Positions 26,445 to 37,439 of a stretch of 64,000 nucleotides of DNA are shown piece by piece. Both the position numbers and the translations under genes were made by a program. The first letter of the stretch is position 1. Every line of letters begins with the position of its first letter. This DNA is from Flavobacterium sp. UBA6721 (GTDB lineage Bacteria; Bacteroidota; Bacteroidia; Flavobacteriales; Flavobacteriaceae): positions 3,865 to 67,864 of the forward strand of contig DKIJ01000026.1 in the NCBI GenBank assembly GCA_002454195.1, written 5' to 3'. Below the pieces are notes generated by a model. It was not told the DNA's origin and made no database searches. It was given only the letters and a program-made list of their open reading frames with translations.

Positions 26445-28130
26445 ATGCGTAATAATTCTATTATAAAGATATTTTTTCTTGCAATCACTGTTGTTTTTTT
26501 TACTTCCTGTGATAAAGATTTTAACACCATAGGAGGAGACTTAATTGGTGATGAACATTTTGGATTAGTACATGATAGTATTAATGTTCTTTCTTATAAT
26601 CAAAATATTGGTCCAGTTCAATCTAATAATTTGCCTGTAAATCCTTTGGGGATTTATGAGGATGATGTTTTTGGGACTACCGAAGCAAGTTTTGCAACAC
26701 AGGTTGTTTTGGCTTCTGTAAATCCTACTATTGGCAATAATGTTGAGATTGATAGTGTGACTTTGTCGATTCCTTATTTTAGTCATATAGAATCTACTAA
26801 TGCAACAACTGGAAATAGTACTTATGTTTTAGATTCTATTTATGGTTCAGCCGATGAGAATAAAAGAGCTATTAAATTAAGTGTTTATGAAAGCGGTTAT
26901 TTTATGAGGGATTTAGATCCTGTAACCGGTTTTTTGGAATCACAAAAATATTATACAAACCAAGGTAGTGATTTTGATGCTTTAAAAGGTGGTATAAGGT
27001 TAAATGATGGTGTTGTTGCTCAAAATGATGCTTTTTTCTTTGATAAAAGTGAAATTAAAAATACAACGACTACTACAACTGATGGTAAAGAAGTTAAAAC
27101 AACTACAAAGACTGCTCCGGCTATGCGTTTGGCTTTGAATAAAACTTATTTTAAAACCAAAATTATTGATGCAGCAGCCTCTGGGAAATTAATAACTAAT
27201 GATGTTTTTAAAAATTATTTCAGAGGACTTTATTTTATAGTCGAAAAATCCGGTGCTAGTCCAGGTCAATTAGCGATGATGAATTTTAAAGCAGGAACGG
27301 TTACTATAAATTACAAGGAAGATTTAGTTACTACAGCAAACGGTCAGTCTACAACGACAAGAGTAGCTAAATCTATCGTGCTTAATATGACTGGAAATAC
27401 TGTTAGTTTGGTTAAAAATACTAAGAAAACACTTTACGAGGATGCGATCACCACTAACGTTAATAAAACAGCAGGGGATAGTCGATTGTATGTAAAAGGT
27501 GGTGAAGGTGCAATGTCTGTTTTAGAACTTTTTGATAATACAGATGTTTTAGGTTATGATGCTAGTGGAAATGTTTCGAACGTTCCTAATAATATTCCTG
27601 ATGAATTGGATGAATTAAGACGTATTGATCCTCTTACTAAAAGAACTAAAATGATCAATGAGGCTAGTTTAGTTTTTCATGTAGACAAGGCAGCTATGGG
27701 AACTACTAAATTACCTAATCGTATTTATTTGTATGATTTATCGAATAGTACGGTTTTATTAGATTATTTGTATGATTCTTCAACGGGAACTAATGCAAAA
27801 AATGGTCAGCTTATTTTTGGAGGGCAATTGCAAAAAAGTACTGATGGGGAGTATTATTATAAATTTAGAATTACAGAACACATTCGAAATTTAGTTAAAA
27901 ATCTTTCTTCAAAAAATGTAAAGTTAGGTGTTGTAGTTACTGAAGATATTCGAAATACGACTATGAATGCTTTGTTTTCAAAGTTTACTTTGAACGATCA
28001 AAATGAAATTTTTAAAATCCCACAGGCATCAGTATTAAATCCACTTGGTGTGGTGCTTTACGGAGGAGCGGCATCTGTTCCAGACGCAAAAAGATTGAAG
28101 TTGAAAATTTATTACACAAAACCTAATTAA
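26445..28130 (+). CDS. DUF4270 family lipoprotein
   Basis: A 561-residue protein with a lipoprotein signal (IIKIFFLAITVVFFTSCDKD; lipidated Cys about 23). The remainder is a beta-rich extracellular-type sequence that matches the DUF4270 pattern of Bacteroidota, including the early TIGGDLIGDEHFGL region and the final RLKLKIYYTKP. The start is the ATG at 26445, directly before the signal; the frame is open earlier only within the previous gene. The function is unknown. It lies between the GT5-like gene and glmS in one operon. Confidence 0.85.
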   Translation: MRNNSIIKIFFLAITVVFFTSCDKDFNTIGGDLIGDEHFGLVHDSINVLSYNQNIGPVQSNNLPVNPLGIYEDDVFGTTEASFATQVVLASVNPTIGNNVEIDSVTLSIPYFSHIESTNATTGNSTYVLDSIYGSADENKRAIKLSVYESGYFMRDLDPVTGFLESQKYYTNQGSDFDALKGGIRLNDGVVAQNDAFFFDKSEIKNTTTTTTDGKEVKTTTKTAPAMRLALNKTYFKTKIIDAAASGKLITNDVFKNYFRGLYFIVEKSGASPGQLAMMNFKAGTVTINYKEDLVTTANGQSTTTRVAKSIVLNMTGNTVSLVKNTKKTLYEDAITTNVNKTAGDSRLYVKGGEGAMSVLELFDNTDVLGYDASGNVSNVPNNIPDELDELRRIDPLTKRTKMINEASLVFHVDKAAMGTTKLPNRIYLYDLSNSTVLLDYLYDSSTGTNAKNGQLIFGGQLQKSTDGEYYYKFRITEHIRNLVKNLSSKNVKLGVVVTEDIRNTTMNALFSKFTLNDQNEIFKIPQASVLNPLGVVLYGGAASVPDAKRLKLKIYYTKPN

Positions 28131-28139
28131 TAGAAATTT

Positions 28140-29984
28140 ATGTGTGGAATAGTTGGTTATATAGGTCACAGAGAAGCTTATCCTATTGTTATAAAAGGTT
28201 TAAAAAGGCTGGAATATCGTGGTTATGATAGTGCTGGTGTAATGGTTTATGATGGGACTATTAAAGTTTGTAAAACAAAAGGTAAGGTAGTTGCTTTAGA
28301 GGAGCGTGCTTTGAAAGAAATAAGTACGAATGGATCTATTGGGATTGGTCATACGCGTTGGGCTACACATGGTGTGCCGAATGATGTGAATTCGCATCCG
28401 CATCTTTCAAATTCAGGTGAGTTGGCAATAGTGCATAATGGAATTATTGAAAATTACGCTCCGTTAAAAGAAGAGTTAATAAAGCGTGGTTACGTCTTTC
28501 ATTCAGATACTGATACAGAAGTATTAGTTAATTTAATTGAAGAAGTTCAAAAGAATGAAAAAATCAAGTTAGGCAAAGCGGTTCAGTTAGCGCTTAATCA
28601 AGTAGTGGGTGCATATGCAATTGCTGTTTTTGACACAAAGAATCCAAGTGAAATTGTTGCTGCTCGTTTAGGAAGTCCTTTGGCAATTGGTGTTGGAGAA
28701 GGAGAGTATTTTATTGCTTCTGATGCTTCACCTTTTATTGAATATACTTCTAATGCTGTTTATCTTGAAGATGGCGAGATGGCTAATATTAGTTTGAAAA
28801 AACCAATCAAGATTAGAAAGATTAAAGATGATAGTTTGGTAGATCCTTATATTCAAGAGCTTCAAATGAATTTAGAGCAAATTGAAAAAGGAGGTTTTGA
28901 TCATTTCATGTTGAAAGAAATCTATGAGCAACCAAATGTTATCAAAGATACTTATAGAGGAAGATTGCATGCAGATAGGGGTATTGTTCAAATGTCGGGA
29001 ATTGAAGATAATTTAGAGAAATTCCTTAATGCAGAAAGAATAATTATCGTAGCTTGTGGGACTTCATGGCATGCAGGTTTAGTTGCTGAATATATTATTG
29101 AAGAATTCGCTCGTATTTCTGTAGAAGTAGAGTATGCTTCGGAATTTAGATATAGAAATCCAATTATTAAGCCTACAGATGTTGTTATAGCTATTTCTCA
29201 ATCAGGTGAAACGGCCGATACAATGGCAGCTATTAAATTAGCTAAAGAACATGGTGCTTTTGTTTTTGGAGTTTGTAATGTGGTAGGTTCTTCTATTTCA
29301 AGAGAATCTCACGCAGGAGCTTACACGCATGCTGGACCAGAAATTGGTGTAGCATCTACAAAAGCGTTTACAACTCAAATTACTGTATTGACAATGCTAG
29401 CTTTGCGTTTAGCTAAAGCAAAAGGGACTTTGTCGCATTCTGATTTCCATAGGTATTTATTGGAATTAGAATTAATACCAGAAAAAGTAAAAGAAGTATT
29501 AGAAACCGCCGAGAAAACAAAAGAAATTGCTGCAGCTTTCAAAGATGCGCCTAACTGTTTGTATTTAGGTCGTGGTTATAATTTCCCAGTAGCATTAGAG
29601 GGTGCCTTGAAGCTTAAAGAAATATCATATATTCACGCTGAGGGTTATCCAGCAGCCGAAATGAAACATGGTCCAATCGCATTGATTGATGAGCAAATGC
29701 CAGTTATTATCATTGCGCCTAAACAAGGACACTATGATAAGATTGTAAGTAATATTCAAGAAATAAAATCACGAAGCGGTAAAATTATTGCAGTAGTGAC
29801 AAAAGGAGATACTCAGGTTAGAGAATTAGCTGATTATGTAATTGAAATTCCTGAAACTTCAGATGCATTATCCCCTTTGATTACAACAATACCATTACAG
29901 TTGTTGTCTTACTATATCGCTGTATTTAGAGGTTGTAATGTGGATCAGCCACGTAACTTAGCTAAATCAGTTACAGTAGAATAA
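28140..29984 (+). CDS. glmS: Glutamine--fructose-6-phosphate aminotransferase (isomerizing)
   Basis: Makes glucosamine-6-phosphate from fructose-6-phosphate and glutamine, the entry to UDP-GlcNAc. The 614 residues have N-terminal nucleophile Cys2 (MCGIVGYIGHREA), the YRGYDSAGV segment and glutaminase motif HTRWATHGVPN. Two SIS domains follow (ACGTSWHAG, SQSGETADT; LGRGYNFPVALEGALKLKE), then the C-terminal LAKSVTVE. It lies 9 bases after the DUF4270 gene and ends in a strong terminator. No glmS ribozyme is expected or seen. Confidence 0.97.
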   Translation: MCGIVGYIGHREAYPIVIKGLKRLEYRGYDSAGVMVYDGTIKVCKTKGKVVALEERALKEISTNGSIGIGHTRWATHGVPNDVNSHPHLSNSGELAIVHNGIIENYAPLKEELIKRGYVFHSDTDTEVLVNLIEEVQKNEKIKLGKAVQLALNQVVGAYAIAVFDTKNPSEIVAARLGSPLAIGVGEGEYFIASDASPFIEYTSNAVYLEDGEMANISLKKPIKIRKIKDDSLVDPYIQELQMNLEQIEKGGFDHFMLKEIYEQPNVIKDTYRGRLHADRGIVQMSGIEDNLEKFLNAERIIIVACGTSWHAGLVAEYIIEEFARISVEVEYASEFRYRNPIIKPTDVVIAISQSGETADTMAAIKLAKEHGAFVFGVCNVVGSSISRESHAGAYTHAGPEIGVASTKAFTTQITVLTMLALRLAKAKGTLSHSDFHRYLLELELIPEKVKEVLETAEKTKEIAAAFKDAPNCLYLGRGYNFPVALEGALKLKEISYIHAEGYPAAEMKHGPIALIDEQMPVIIIAPKQGHYDKIVSNIQEIKSRSGKIIAVVTKGDTQVRELADYVIEIPETSDALSPLITTIPLQLLSYYIAVFRGCNVDQPRNLAKSVTVE

Positions 29985-30003
29985 ATTTTGTAATTACTAT
30001 ACC

Positions 30004-30035
30004 AAAGGCGAGATGAAAATCTCGCCTTTTTTATT
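30004..30035 (+). terminator. Rho-independent terminator after glmS
   Basis: AAAGGCGAGAT-gaaa-ATCTCGCCTTT is a perfect 11-bp stem followed by a T-rich tract. Confidence 0.92.
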
Positions 30036-30174
30036 TCTGGTGAATTGATTTTTTGTGAATTTGTTAAAATTTTGAAATCATGGTTAATTATTGATAAAAT
30101 AGTTTTGTGTATTTTGTGATTGTATCAGGATTTATTATTATTTTAGTAGTACCAATACTTAAAAACTTAACCCT

Positions 30175-33036
30175 ATGAAATCCTGCTTCCTTTTTTTATT
30201 GATCCTTGTGTGTGGCGTAAATTTCGCTCAAAATACCATTGAAGGTTCTATTGTTGATAAGAATAAAATGCCTGTTATGGGTGCTAATATTGTTGTTATT
30301 GGAAAAACAATCTCAACAGTATCGGATAGTGATGGTAAATTTATATTAGAGGCTTTGCGTTTTCCATTTGAAATCGAATTAAGTTGTGTGGGCTTTCAAA
30401 CCATGAAAATTGTCGTTGATTCAAAACAACAATTGCTCGGAATTGTTTTAAGTGAAGAGCAAAATGTACTTGATGAGATTGTTATTTCGGCATCCAGAAC
30501 ACCTGAAAGAGTTTTTGAATCGCCAGTTACCATTGAAAGGATGGGTGTAGCTGATGTGAAAAAAACGGCATCTGCTACTTTTTACGATGGATTAGAAAAT
30601 TTAAAAGAAGTTCAAATGAATACCAGTAGTTTGACTTTTAAATCCATTAATACTCGTGGTTTTGCAACTGTAGCCAATACGCGTTTTATGCAATTAGTGG
30701 ATGGGATGGACAATTCTTCTCCTTTATTGAATTTTGTATTAGGAAATATGGTGGGTATTTCTGAAATCGATATGCAAAGTGTTGAGTTATTACCTGGAGC
30801 TTCTTCGGCTTTGTATGGTGCTAATGCTTTTAATGGAATTTTATTTATGAATTCGAAAAGTCCGTTTAATTACCAAGGCATAACAACCTATGTGAAATAC
30901 GGTCAAACTAGTCAAAAGGCCGCTGGAGTTAATGATTTTGTTGATTATGGTATTCGAATGGCGCATGCCTTTGATGAACATTTTGCTGCCAAAGCGAATT
31001 TTACGTATATGCGTGGTACTGATTGGTATGCGACAGATTATAGAGATAGATTTGTGGTTGGAAGAGATAGAACGAATCCTAATTATGATGGTGTTAATGT
31101 ATATGGAGATGAAGTAAGCACTAATATTTATAATGTAGGACAAAAAATGATAGCCAGTGGTGCTTGGGCAGCTGCAGGTTTGCCATCGAGTTTTGCTTCA
31201 CTTTTGCCTAAGGAAAATGTTTCAAGAACAGGTTATAATGAAACTGATTTGACCGATAATAAAGCAAGTAATACTAAAATTGATTTGTCTTTTCATTTTA
31301 GACCTTTTGGAGATGAACGATTGGAAGTAATTTGGTTAAGTAAATTTGGTTTTGGTAATGCGGTGTATCAAGGTGCTAATCGCTACTATTTGAATAACTT
31401 TTTTATGCAACAACATAAATTAGAATTTAAAGGCAAGAATTTTTTTTTGAGAGGATATACTACAACTGAAGACGGTGGTCAATCTTATGATATGCTTTTT
31501 ACTGCTATTAATGTAAATAGAGCTTGGAAATCAGATGAAACATGGTTTGGTACTTATGCGGCTAATTATGCTGGTGCTGTTGGAAATCCTCAAAGTCCAT
31601 TGTATAACAATTCGGTAGGTGCACATGCTTATGCTAGGGCTCAGGCAGATGTGGGTAGATTGATGCCTGGGACATCCGCTTTTAAATCGGCATTTAATAG
31701 TGTTATCGCTGAGCCTGATGTGCTTTCGGGATCTAAATTGGTCGATAATTCAAAGATTTATCATTCGGATGCCAATTATAATTTTAAAGATGTAATACAA
31801 TTTGCAGAAATACAAGTTGGTGGTTCTTTTAGAGAGTATCAATTGAATTCCAATGGAAGGATTTATACAGATGCAAATGGTCCTATCCACTATAATGAAT
31901 ATGGAATTTATACACAATTGATGAAAAAGTTTGTAGATGAAAGATTGAAGTTTACAGGATCTATTCGATATGATAAATCACAAAATTTTAAAGGAAGTTA
32001 CTCTCCTCGATTGTCTTTAGTGTATGCAGCAGGTGAAAATAAGCACCATAACATTAGAGCCTCATTTCAAACCGGTTTTAGAAATCCTACTACGCAAGAT
32101 CAATATATAGGTTTTAATGTAGGGAATGCAGTTTTGATTGGTTCGGCACCTGATAATTTGACAAGATATTCAGAGATATTGCCAGTGAATACTGTTGTTG
32201 GTCAGTCTTTGAATGGCGGCACTACTAAGGTCATGACTGGTTTAAATGCGTATGGGAATTCGTATATAGCGTCAACGGTTCAGGCATTTGCGGCTTTAGC
32301 GCCATCAAATCCTGTTGCAGCTTCTGCATTGTTAAGAAAAGCAAATGTGAATTATGTGAAACCAGAACGAGTAAAGGCTTTTGAGTTAGGATACCGATCG
32401 TATGTAAATAAAATGTCTGTAGATGTTAGTGGTTACTACAATATTTATAATGATTTCATTGGTAATTTAACTGTGATTTCTCCTTATTATGGTATCGTAC
32501 AAGATGCGCCAAATCCTTTAGCAGGACCAACTGATCCCGGTGCGCAAACATTGCATGCATTGCAAAATGATAATTTTAGAGCGTATCAATTGTATACGAA
32601 TACTGATGTCGAAATCAAATCTTTTGGTTTTGGATTGGGACTCTCCAGAAAAGTGTACAAGGATTATGAAATAGGTGTAAATTATAATTATGCTGAATTT
32701 AGTTTTGATCAATCAAAGGATCCAAGCTTTGAGGCAGGATTTAATACGCCTAAGCACAGAGTGAAAGCTTCAATTGGGAATGAAAAGTTGTTTAAAAATT
32801 TCGGATTTAATGTTAGTGGAAGATGGAATACATCTTATAAATGGGAATCTGCAATGGTAGATGGCATGGTGCAATCGGCTACAGTAATTGATGCGCAAAT
32901 GAATTATAGTATTCCTACGCTTAAATCAACTTTTAAGGTGGCTGTAGCTAATATTGGAGGAAAAGAATACATGCAAGTATTAGGTGCTGGATTAATAGGG
33001 CAGCAGTATTTTGTTTCTTGGGTAATCAATCCATAA
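30175..33036 (+). CDS. TonB-dependent outer-membrane receptor
   Basis: A 953-residue protein with a signal peptide (MKSCFLFLLILVCGVNFAQ). A carboxypeptidase-regulatory-like domain (about 22-105: IEGSIVDKNKMPVMGANIVV) and a plug domain (about 115-230: EIVISASRTPERVFESPVTI; VELLPGASSALYGANAFNGI) precede a beta-barrel ending in an aromatic-rich strand (GQQYFVSWVINP). No SusD-like gene is adjacent, so it is a lone receptor and its substrate cannot be inferred. It lies in its own unit between the glmS terminator and atpD. Confidence 0.93.
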   Translation: MKSCFLFLLILVCGVNFAQNTIEGSIVDKNKMPVMGANIVVIGKTISTVSDSDGKFILEALRFPFEIELSCVGFQTMKIVVDSKQQLLGIVLSEEQNVLDEIVISASRTPERVFESPVTIERMGVADVKKTASATFYDGLENLKEVQMNTSSLTFKSINTRGFATVANTRFMQLVDGMDNSSPLLNFVLGNMVGISEIDMQSVELLPGASSALYGANAFNGILFMNSKSPFNYQGITTYVKYGQTSQKAAGVNDFVDYGIRMAHAFDEHFAAKANFTYMRGTDWYATDYRDRFVVGRDRTNPNYDGVNVYGDEVSTNIYNVGQKMIASGAWAAAGLPSSFASLLPKENVSRTGYNETDLTDNKASNTKIDLSFHFRPFGDERLEVIWLSKFGFGNAVYQGANRYYLNNFFMQQHKLEFKGKNFFLRGYTTTEDGGQSYDMLFTAINVNRAWKSDETWFGTYAANYAGAVGNPQSPLYNNSVGAHAYARAQADVGRLMPGTSAFKSAFNSVIAEPDVLSGSKLVDNSKIYHSDANYNFKDVIQFAEIQVGGSFREYQLNSNGRIYTDANGPIHYNEYGIYTQLMKKFVDERLKFTGSIRYDKSQNFKGSYSPRLSLVYAAGENKHHNIRASFQTGFRNPTTQDQYIGFNVGNAVLIGSAPDNLTRYSEILPVNTVVGQSLNGGTTKVMTGLNAYGNSYIASTVQAFAALAPSNPVAASALLRKANVNYVKPERVKAFELGYRSYVNKMSVDVSGYYNIYNDFIGNLTVISPYYGIVQDAPNPLAGPTDPGAQTLHALQNDNFRAYQLYTNTDVEIKSFGFGLGLSRKVYKDYEIGVNYNYAEFSFDQSKDPSFEAGFNTPKHRVKASIGNEKLFKNFGFNVSGRWNTSYKWESAMVDGMVQSATVIDAQMNYSIPTLKSTFKVAVANIGGKEYMQVLGAGLIGQQYFVSWVINP

Positions 33037-33171
33037 TTAAGATTGGGTGTTTTTATAAAATATAATTTATATAATATAACGAAATGTTTGTGGTGAATAA
33101 ATTTGTTGGAAGCGAGATTTATAGCGGTTTTTAACCCTTGTTTTATTTTTTAATGTTTTTAAATAAAAGTG

Positions 33172-33201
33172 TTGATTTTTTATTTTAAAAAATTATCTTT
33201 G
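33172..33201 (+). promoter_or_regulatory. atpD promoter (-33 and -7 boxes)
   Basis: TTG (33172-33174) and TATCTTTG (33194-33201) are separated by 19 bases, an ideal Bacteroidota promoter. The leader to atpD is about 80 bases. Confidence 0.7.
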
Positions 33202-33213
33202 CGCTCGGAAAAA

Positions 33214-33241
33214 ACACCTAATCAGTCAAATTTGATGGTGT
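33214..33241 (+). other. Hairpin in the atpD leader
   Basis: ACACC (33214-33218) pairs with GGTGT (33237-33241), and ATCA (33221-33224) with TGAT (33233-33236), around an 8-base loop. It lies near the 5' end of the predicted atpD transcript and could affect mRNA stability or translation. This is an inference from pairing only. Confidence 0.4.
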
Positions 33242-33281
33242 CTATTTCATAAACCTAAATAGCTGTTTAATAAATACATAA

Positions 33282-34796
<1,515 letters not shown>

Positions 34797-34877
34797 TCAA
34801 GCATAGCTTGATAAACCTCAAAAAGTAAAAATTCCAAATTCCAAAATTGGGATTTGGAATTTTATAATTTGGAATTT
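34797..34877. repeat. ATTTGGAATTT-type inverted repeats between atpD and atpC
   Basis: A small hairpin TCAAGC-ata-GCTTGA lies directly after the atpD stop. AAAATTCCAAAT (34828-34839) then pairs perfectly with 34852-34863, and another ATTTGGAATTT follows at 34867-34877. The same TTCCAAATTCCAA words appear inside bioF at 41076-41107. Confidence 0.55.
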
Positions 34878-34888
34878 AAAAAAAAGTT

Positions 34889-35170
34889 ATGATTTTAGAA
34901 ATAGTATCACCAGAGGCATCTTTATTCAAAGGAGAAATAACGTCAGTAACCTTACCGGGTGTTGATGGAAGTTTCCAAATTTTGAATAATCACGCTCCAA
35001 TTGTTTCCTTGCTTCAAAAAGGAACTGTGAAAATTACAGCGCCAAGTTTTAAGTTTAGCAAAGAATCAGCAAAGTTGTTTTCGAAAGTAAATGATCAAAC
35101 CTATACCTTAGCTATTGAGTCAGGTACTATTGAAATGAAAGACAATAAAGTAATTGTTTTAGCCGACTAA
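34889..35170 (+). CDS. atpC: F1 ATP synthase subunit epsilon (short form)
   Basis: A 93-residue epsilon subunit made only of the N-terminal beta-sandwich (MILEIVSPEASLFKGEITSV, GVDGSFQILNNHAPIVSLLQ, and the C-terminal VIVLAD). The C-terminal helical pair that inhibits ATP hydrolysis in many bacteria is absent, as is common in Bacteroidota. It follows atpD after 92 bases filled with inverted repeats and is closed by a strong terminator. Confidence 0.95.
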   Translation: MILEIVSPEASLFKGEITSVTLPGVDGSFQILNNHAPIVSLLQKGTVKITAPSFKFSKESAKLFSKVNDQTYTLAIESGTIEMKDNKVIVLAD

Positions 35171-35193
35171 GACAATTTAGATTTATAAAAATC

Positions 35194-35225
35194 AAAGCCG
35201 AAACGTAATTGTTTCGGCTTTTTTT
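35194..35225 (+). terminator. Rho-independent terminator after atpC
   Basis: AAAGCCGAAAC (35194-35204) pairs with GTTTCGGCTTT (35211-35221) and is followed by a T-run. Confidence 0.92.
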
Positions 35226-35248
35226 ATACTCTTATTTTTAAATAAATT

Positions 35249-35716
35249 TTATTCAATAGTTGTTTTTAAGGTGGTATCAAGAGTTTTACTTTCATTGTAT
35301 TTGCCTGCAATGACCAGTGCTCCTGAAATTAATACAAGATTTTTGATGATATATTGTCCTACTAAAGTTGGGCAATATGGGAAAGTTTCAAAACAAACCT
35401 TTTTTAGGATAAAAATCGGGAATAAGGTTACCAGCATATGCATTAATAATAAAATGATGGTATAGGGAATACAGCGTTTGATGAGTAATCCCAAACCAAT
35501 ACTTATTTCGCAAATTCCGAGTAGAGGAACAAATATTTCTGGTTTGAACCAATAAGCAGTCTGTTCTACCAGTTCGCCGGCCGGGCTCATACCGAATACT
35601 TTTAAGGCGCCAAACCAAATGTAAACCGTTGCAAGGGATATTTGCATTAAAATAATGCTATATCGATCCATTTTTCTGCTAAATTGAGCGTAGAGGTTAT
35701 TAAAAGTATGTTTCAT
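35249..35716 (-). CDS. DoxX-like inner-membrane protein
   Basis: A 155-residue protein with four hydrophobic helices (about 21-40, 62-78, 84-104, 122-140). VYIWFGALKVFGMSPAGELV, LLGICEISIGLGLLI and GQYIIKNLVLISGALVI match the DoxX/DUF417-like pattern. Members are implicated in redox or quinone chemistry, but this one has no clear cofactor motif. Two Cys lie in KKVCFETFPYCP. It is downstream of the haloperoxidase-like gene but separated by a hairpin of the dispersed CCTGACAGG type. Confidence 0.7.
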   Translation of the reverse strand: MKHTFNNLYAQFSRKMDRYSIILMQISLATVYIWFGALKVFGMSPAGELVEQTAYWFKPEIFVPLLGICEISIGLGLLIKRCIPYTIILLLMHMLVTLFPIFILKKVCFETFPYCPTLVGQYIIKNLVLISGALVIAGKYNESKTLDTTLKTTIE

Positions 35717-35782
35717 GATTTTTATATTTATTTTGGTTCGTCGAATAGGATATCTTGCATTTAAGTAATTTGATTTAGTAAA

Positions 35783-35815
35783 TAACCTGACAGGTTTCCA
35801 ACGCTTGTCAGGTTA
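35783..35815. repeat. TAACCTGACA inverted repeat
   Basis: TAACCTGACA (35783-35792) pairs perfectly with TGTCAGGTTA (35806-35815) around 13 bases. It resembles the CCTGACAGGTT...AACCTGTCAGG repeat common in flavobacterial intergenic DNA, and may also end the haloperoxidase-gene transcript. Confidence 0.55.
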
Positions 35816-35882
35816 CAGTTGATAACATATATAAAAACCATTTGTAAACAAATTATCAACTTTAATTTTCTAATTATGGAGA

Positions 35883-37439
35883 TTATTCAGCCCCATCTGT
35901 AGTGGCTCTTGCTACGGCAATATTACCTACTTTTTCACCTAATTGAAGTCCTTTTTCACAATCACTTCTGTAATGAATACAACCAAACATTCTCGAGTCG
36001 GATGCTTCTTTGGCCATTGCAATAAAACTTTGGCTTTTTGCAGGTAAAATATGGGATAAGACTACACTGGCTGCTCCACTAAAAGTAGAATGTCCTGAAA
36101 CATAAGAAGGGAAATTAGGAGTTCCTGTCATCGTTTTTATAGATGGGTCAACTTGAGAGGGTCTTGGGTTGAAGTAAGTATATTTTGCATCCCAGCAACT
36201 GATAGCAGCGTCCATCATTGCAATATTCAATAATGCCATATTTCTGGCCCATCGTACTTCACTATAATTTTGTTCCACAAATAATTCTGCAGCTATGGCA
36301 TTCCAGTGTCCTGGTGGAGTATAAGTCCCCACTCCATCAGCCCAAAAGGTGACAATTTGCATGTGTTTTCGGGAGGTATTGGTACTATAGTTTTTTATCT
36401 CAGCCAATTCTTTTGCGAATTGGGCTGATTTTGTTGAAGGTGGTGCAGGTGGACGGTTGGCAACAACCATTTCGGGAGTCATTAAGAAGGACTTTACTTT
36501 TCCAAACAAAGGTAACATCGGTGGTCTGACAGGGAGTTCTAATGATTTCCAAGGCATTTCTCCTGCAGCAACAGTTTGGGTTTCTAATTGTGTCCAAAGT
36601 TCCTGGTTTCCTATTGCAGCTCCTGCACCATCACCAGCAGCGCGGGTAATGAATTTTGCAGCAATTTTTCTTCCTAAAATAATTCCGGCATCAACATCAC
36701 TTCTAACATTGGCTCCACTAATGATTCGATACAGTTTTTGTTCCTCTGCTTTTTCTTGGATATAGGCAATTTCTGTTGGGAATAATAAATTTAATAATTC
36801 AACGGTAACCCCTGCTAAAACTCCGTCTTCTGAAGGATAGGAAGGCAAGGTGCTTTTAGGAATCAACACCTGTATATTGGTATCTACAGTATAAGGAGCG
36901 GCTCTGTTATACAGTTTTTTATAATGCCAAGTTGCAACCATTGCATCATATTGAGCAGCGCTTACATAAGCATAGGCCCGGGCGGCATAGGGTGGGTTCG
37001 AAAAAGGAAATTGCGGATTTGCAAAAGGATTTGCCGATGATGGTGCTGGATAGGTTCCGTCTTCATTTTGATAAGGCGGGCGGTTATGTCTAGCTACCAA
37101 AGTTCTCATAATTTCATTCCAACGTAAAACACCTCCAGCGCTCCAATACTTTATAATTTCCTTCTGTTTTTCGGTTAAGTTGGCTTGGTAGCTTTTTATT
37201 TCATTGATTTCTCTGGTAAAGGCAGTCGAATTAGTCGCAATTGGTGCATCCAAAGGAAATTCATTAGGGGTAGTCAATAAAAAGGGTTTCCATGTTCCGG
37301 CTAATTCGTCGGTGTTAGTTGGATTTAACGCGTGAAATTGTTCGTTTCGTTCTGTAATATCATCACTGCAAGAATAGGTGAAGGCAAGAAATAATGCGAT
37401 TAGGCTAGTGTAGGCTTTTTTTTGTATTTTATTTTTCAT
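35883..37439 (-). CDS. Vanadium-dependent haloperoxidase / PAP2-type lipoprotein
   Basis: A 518-residue predicted lipoprotein (LIALFLAFTYSCSDD). All three PAP2/vanadate-binding motifs are near the C-terminus: KYTYFNPRP (Lys419-Arg426), PSYVSGHS (His450) and R483-x5-H489-x3-D493 in SRMFGCIHYRSDCEKG. The family includes vanadium haloperoxidases and acid phosphatases; sequence alone does not separate them. The ATG at 37439 is chosen because it precedes the signal; the frame opens earlier inside the next gene. Its start overlaps the upstream barrel gene by 11 bases, suggesting coupling. Confidence 0.82.
   Translation of the reverse strand: MKNKIQKKAYTSLIALFLAFTYSCSDDITERNEQFHALNPTNTDELAGTWKPFLLTTPNEFPLDAPIATNSTAFTREINEIKSYQANLTEKQKEIIKYWSAGGVLRWNEIMRTLVARHNRPPYQNEDGTYPAPSSANPFANPQFPFSNPPYAARAYAYVSAAQYDAMVATWHYKKLYNRAAPYTVDTNIQVLIPKSTLPSYPSEDGVLAGVTVELLNLLFPTEIAYIQEKAEEQKLYRIISGANVRSDVDAGIILGRKIAAKFITRAAGDGAGAAIGNQELWTQLETQTVAAGEMPWKSLELPVRPPMLPLFGKVKSFLMTPEMVVANRPPAPPSTKSAQFAKELAEIKNYSTNTSRKHMQIVTFWADGVGTYTPPGHWNAIAAELFVEQNYSEVRWARNMALLNIAMMDAAISCWDAKYTYFNPRPSQVDPSIKTMTGTPNFPSYVSGHSTFSGAASVVLSHILPAKSQSFIAMAKEASDSRMFGCIHYRSDCEKGLQLGEKVGNIAVARATTDGAE

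Noticed and set aside
28131..28139. glmS ribozyme or riboswitch before glmS
   Set aside because: Only 9 bases separate glmS from the upstream gene, leaving no room for the ribozyme.
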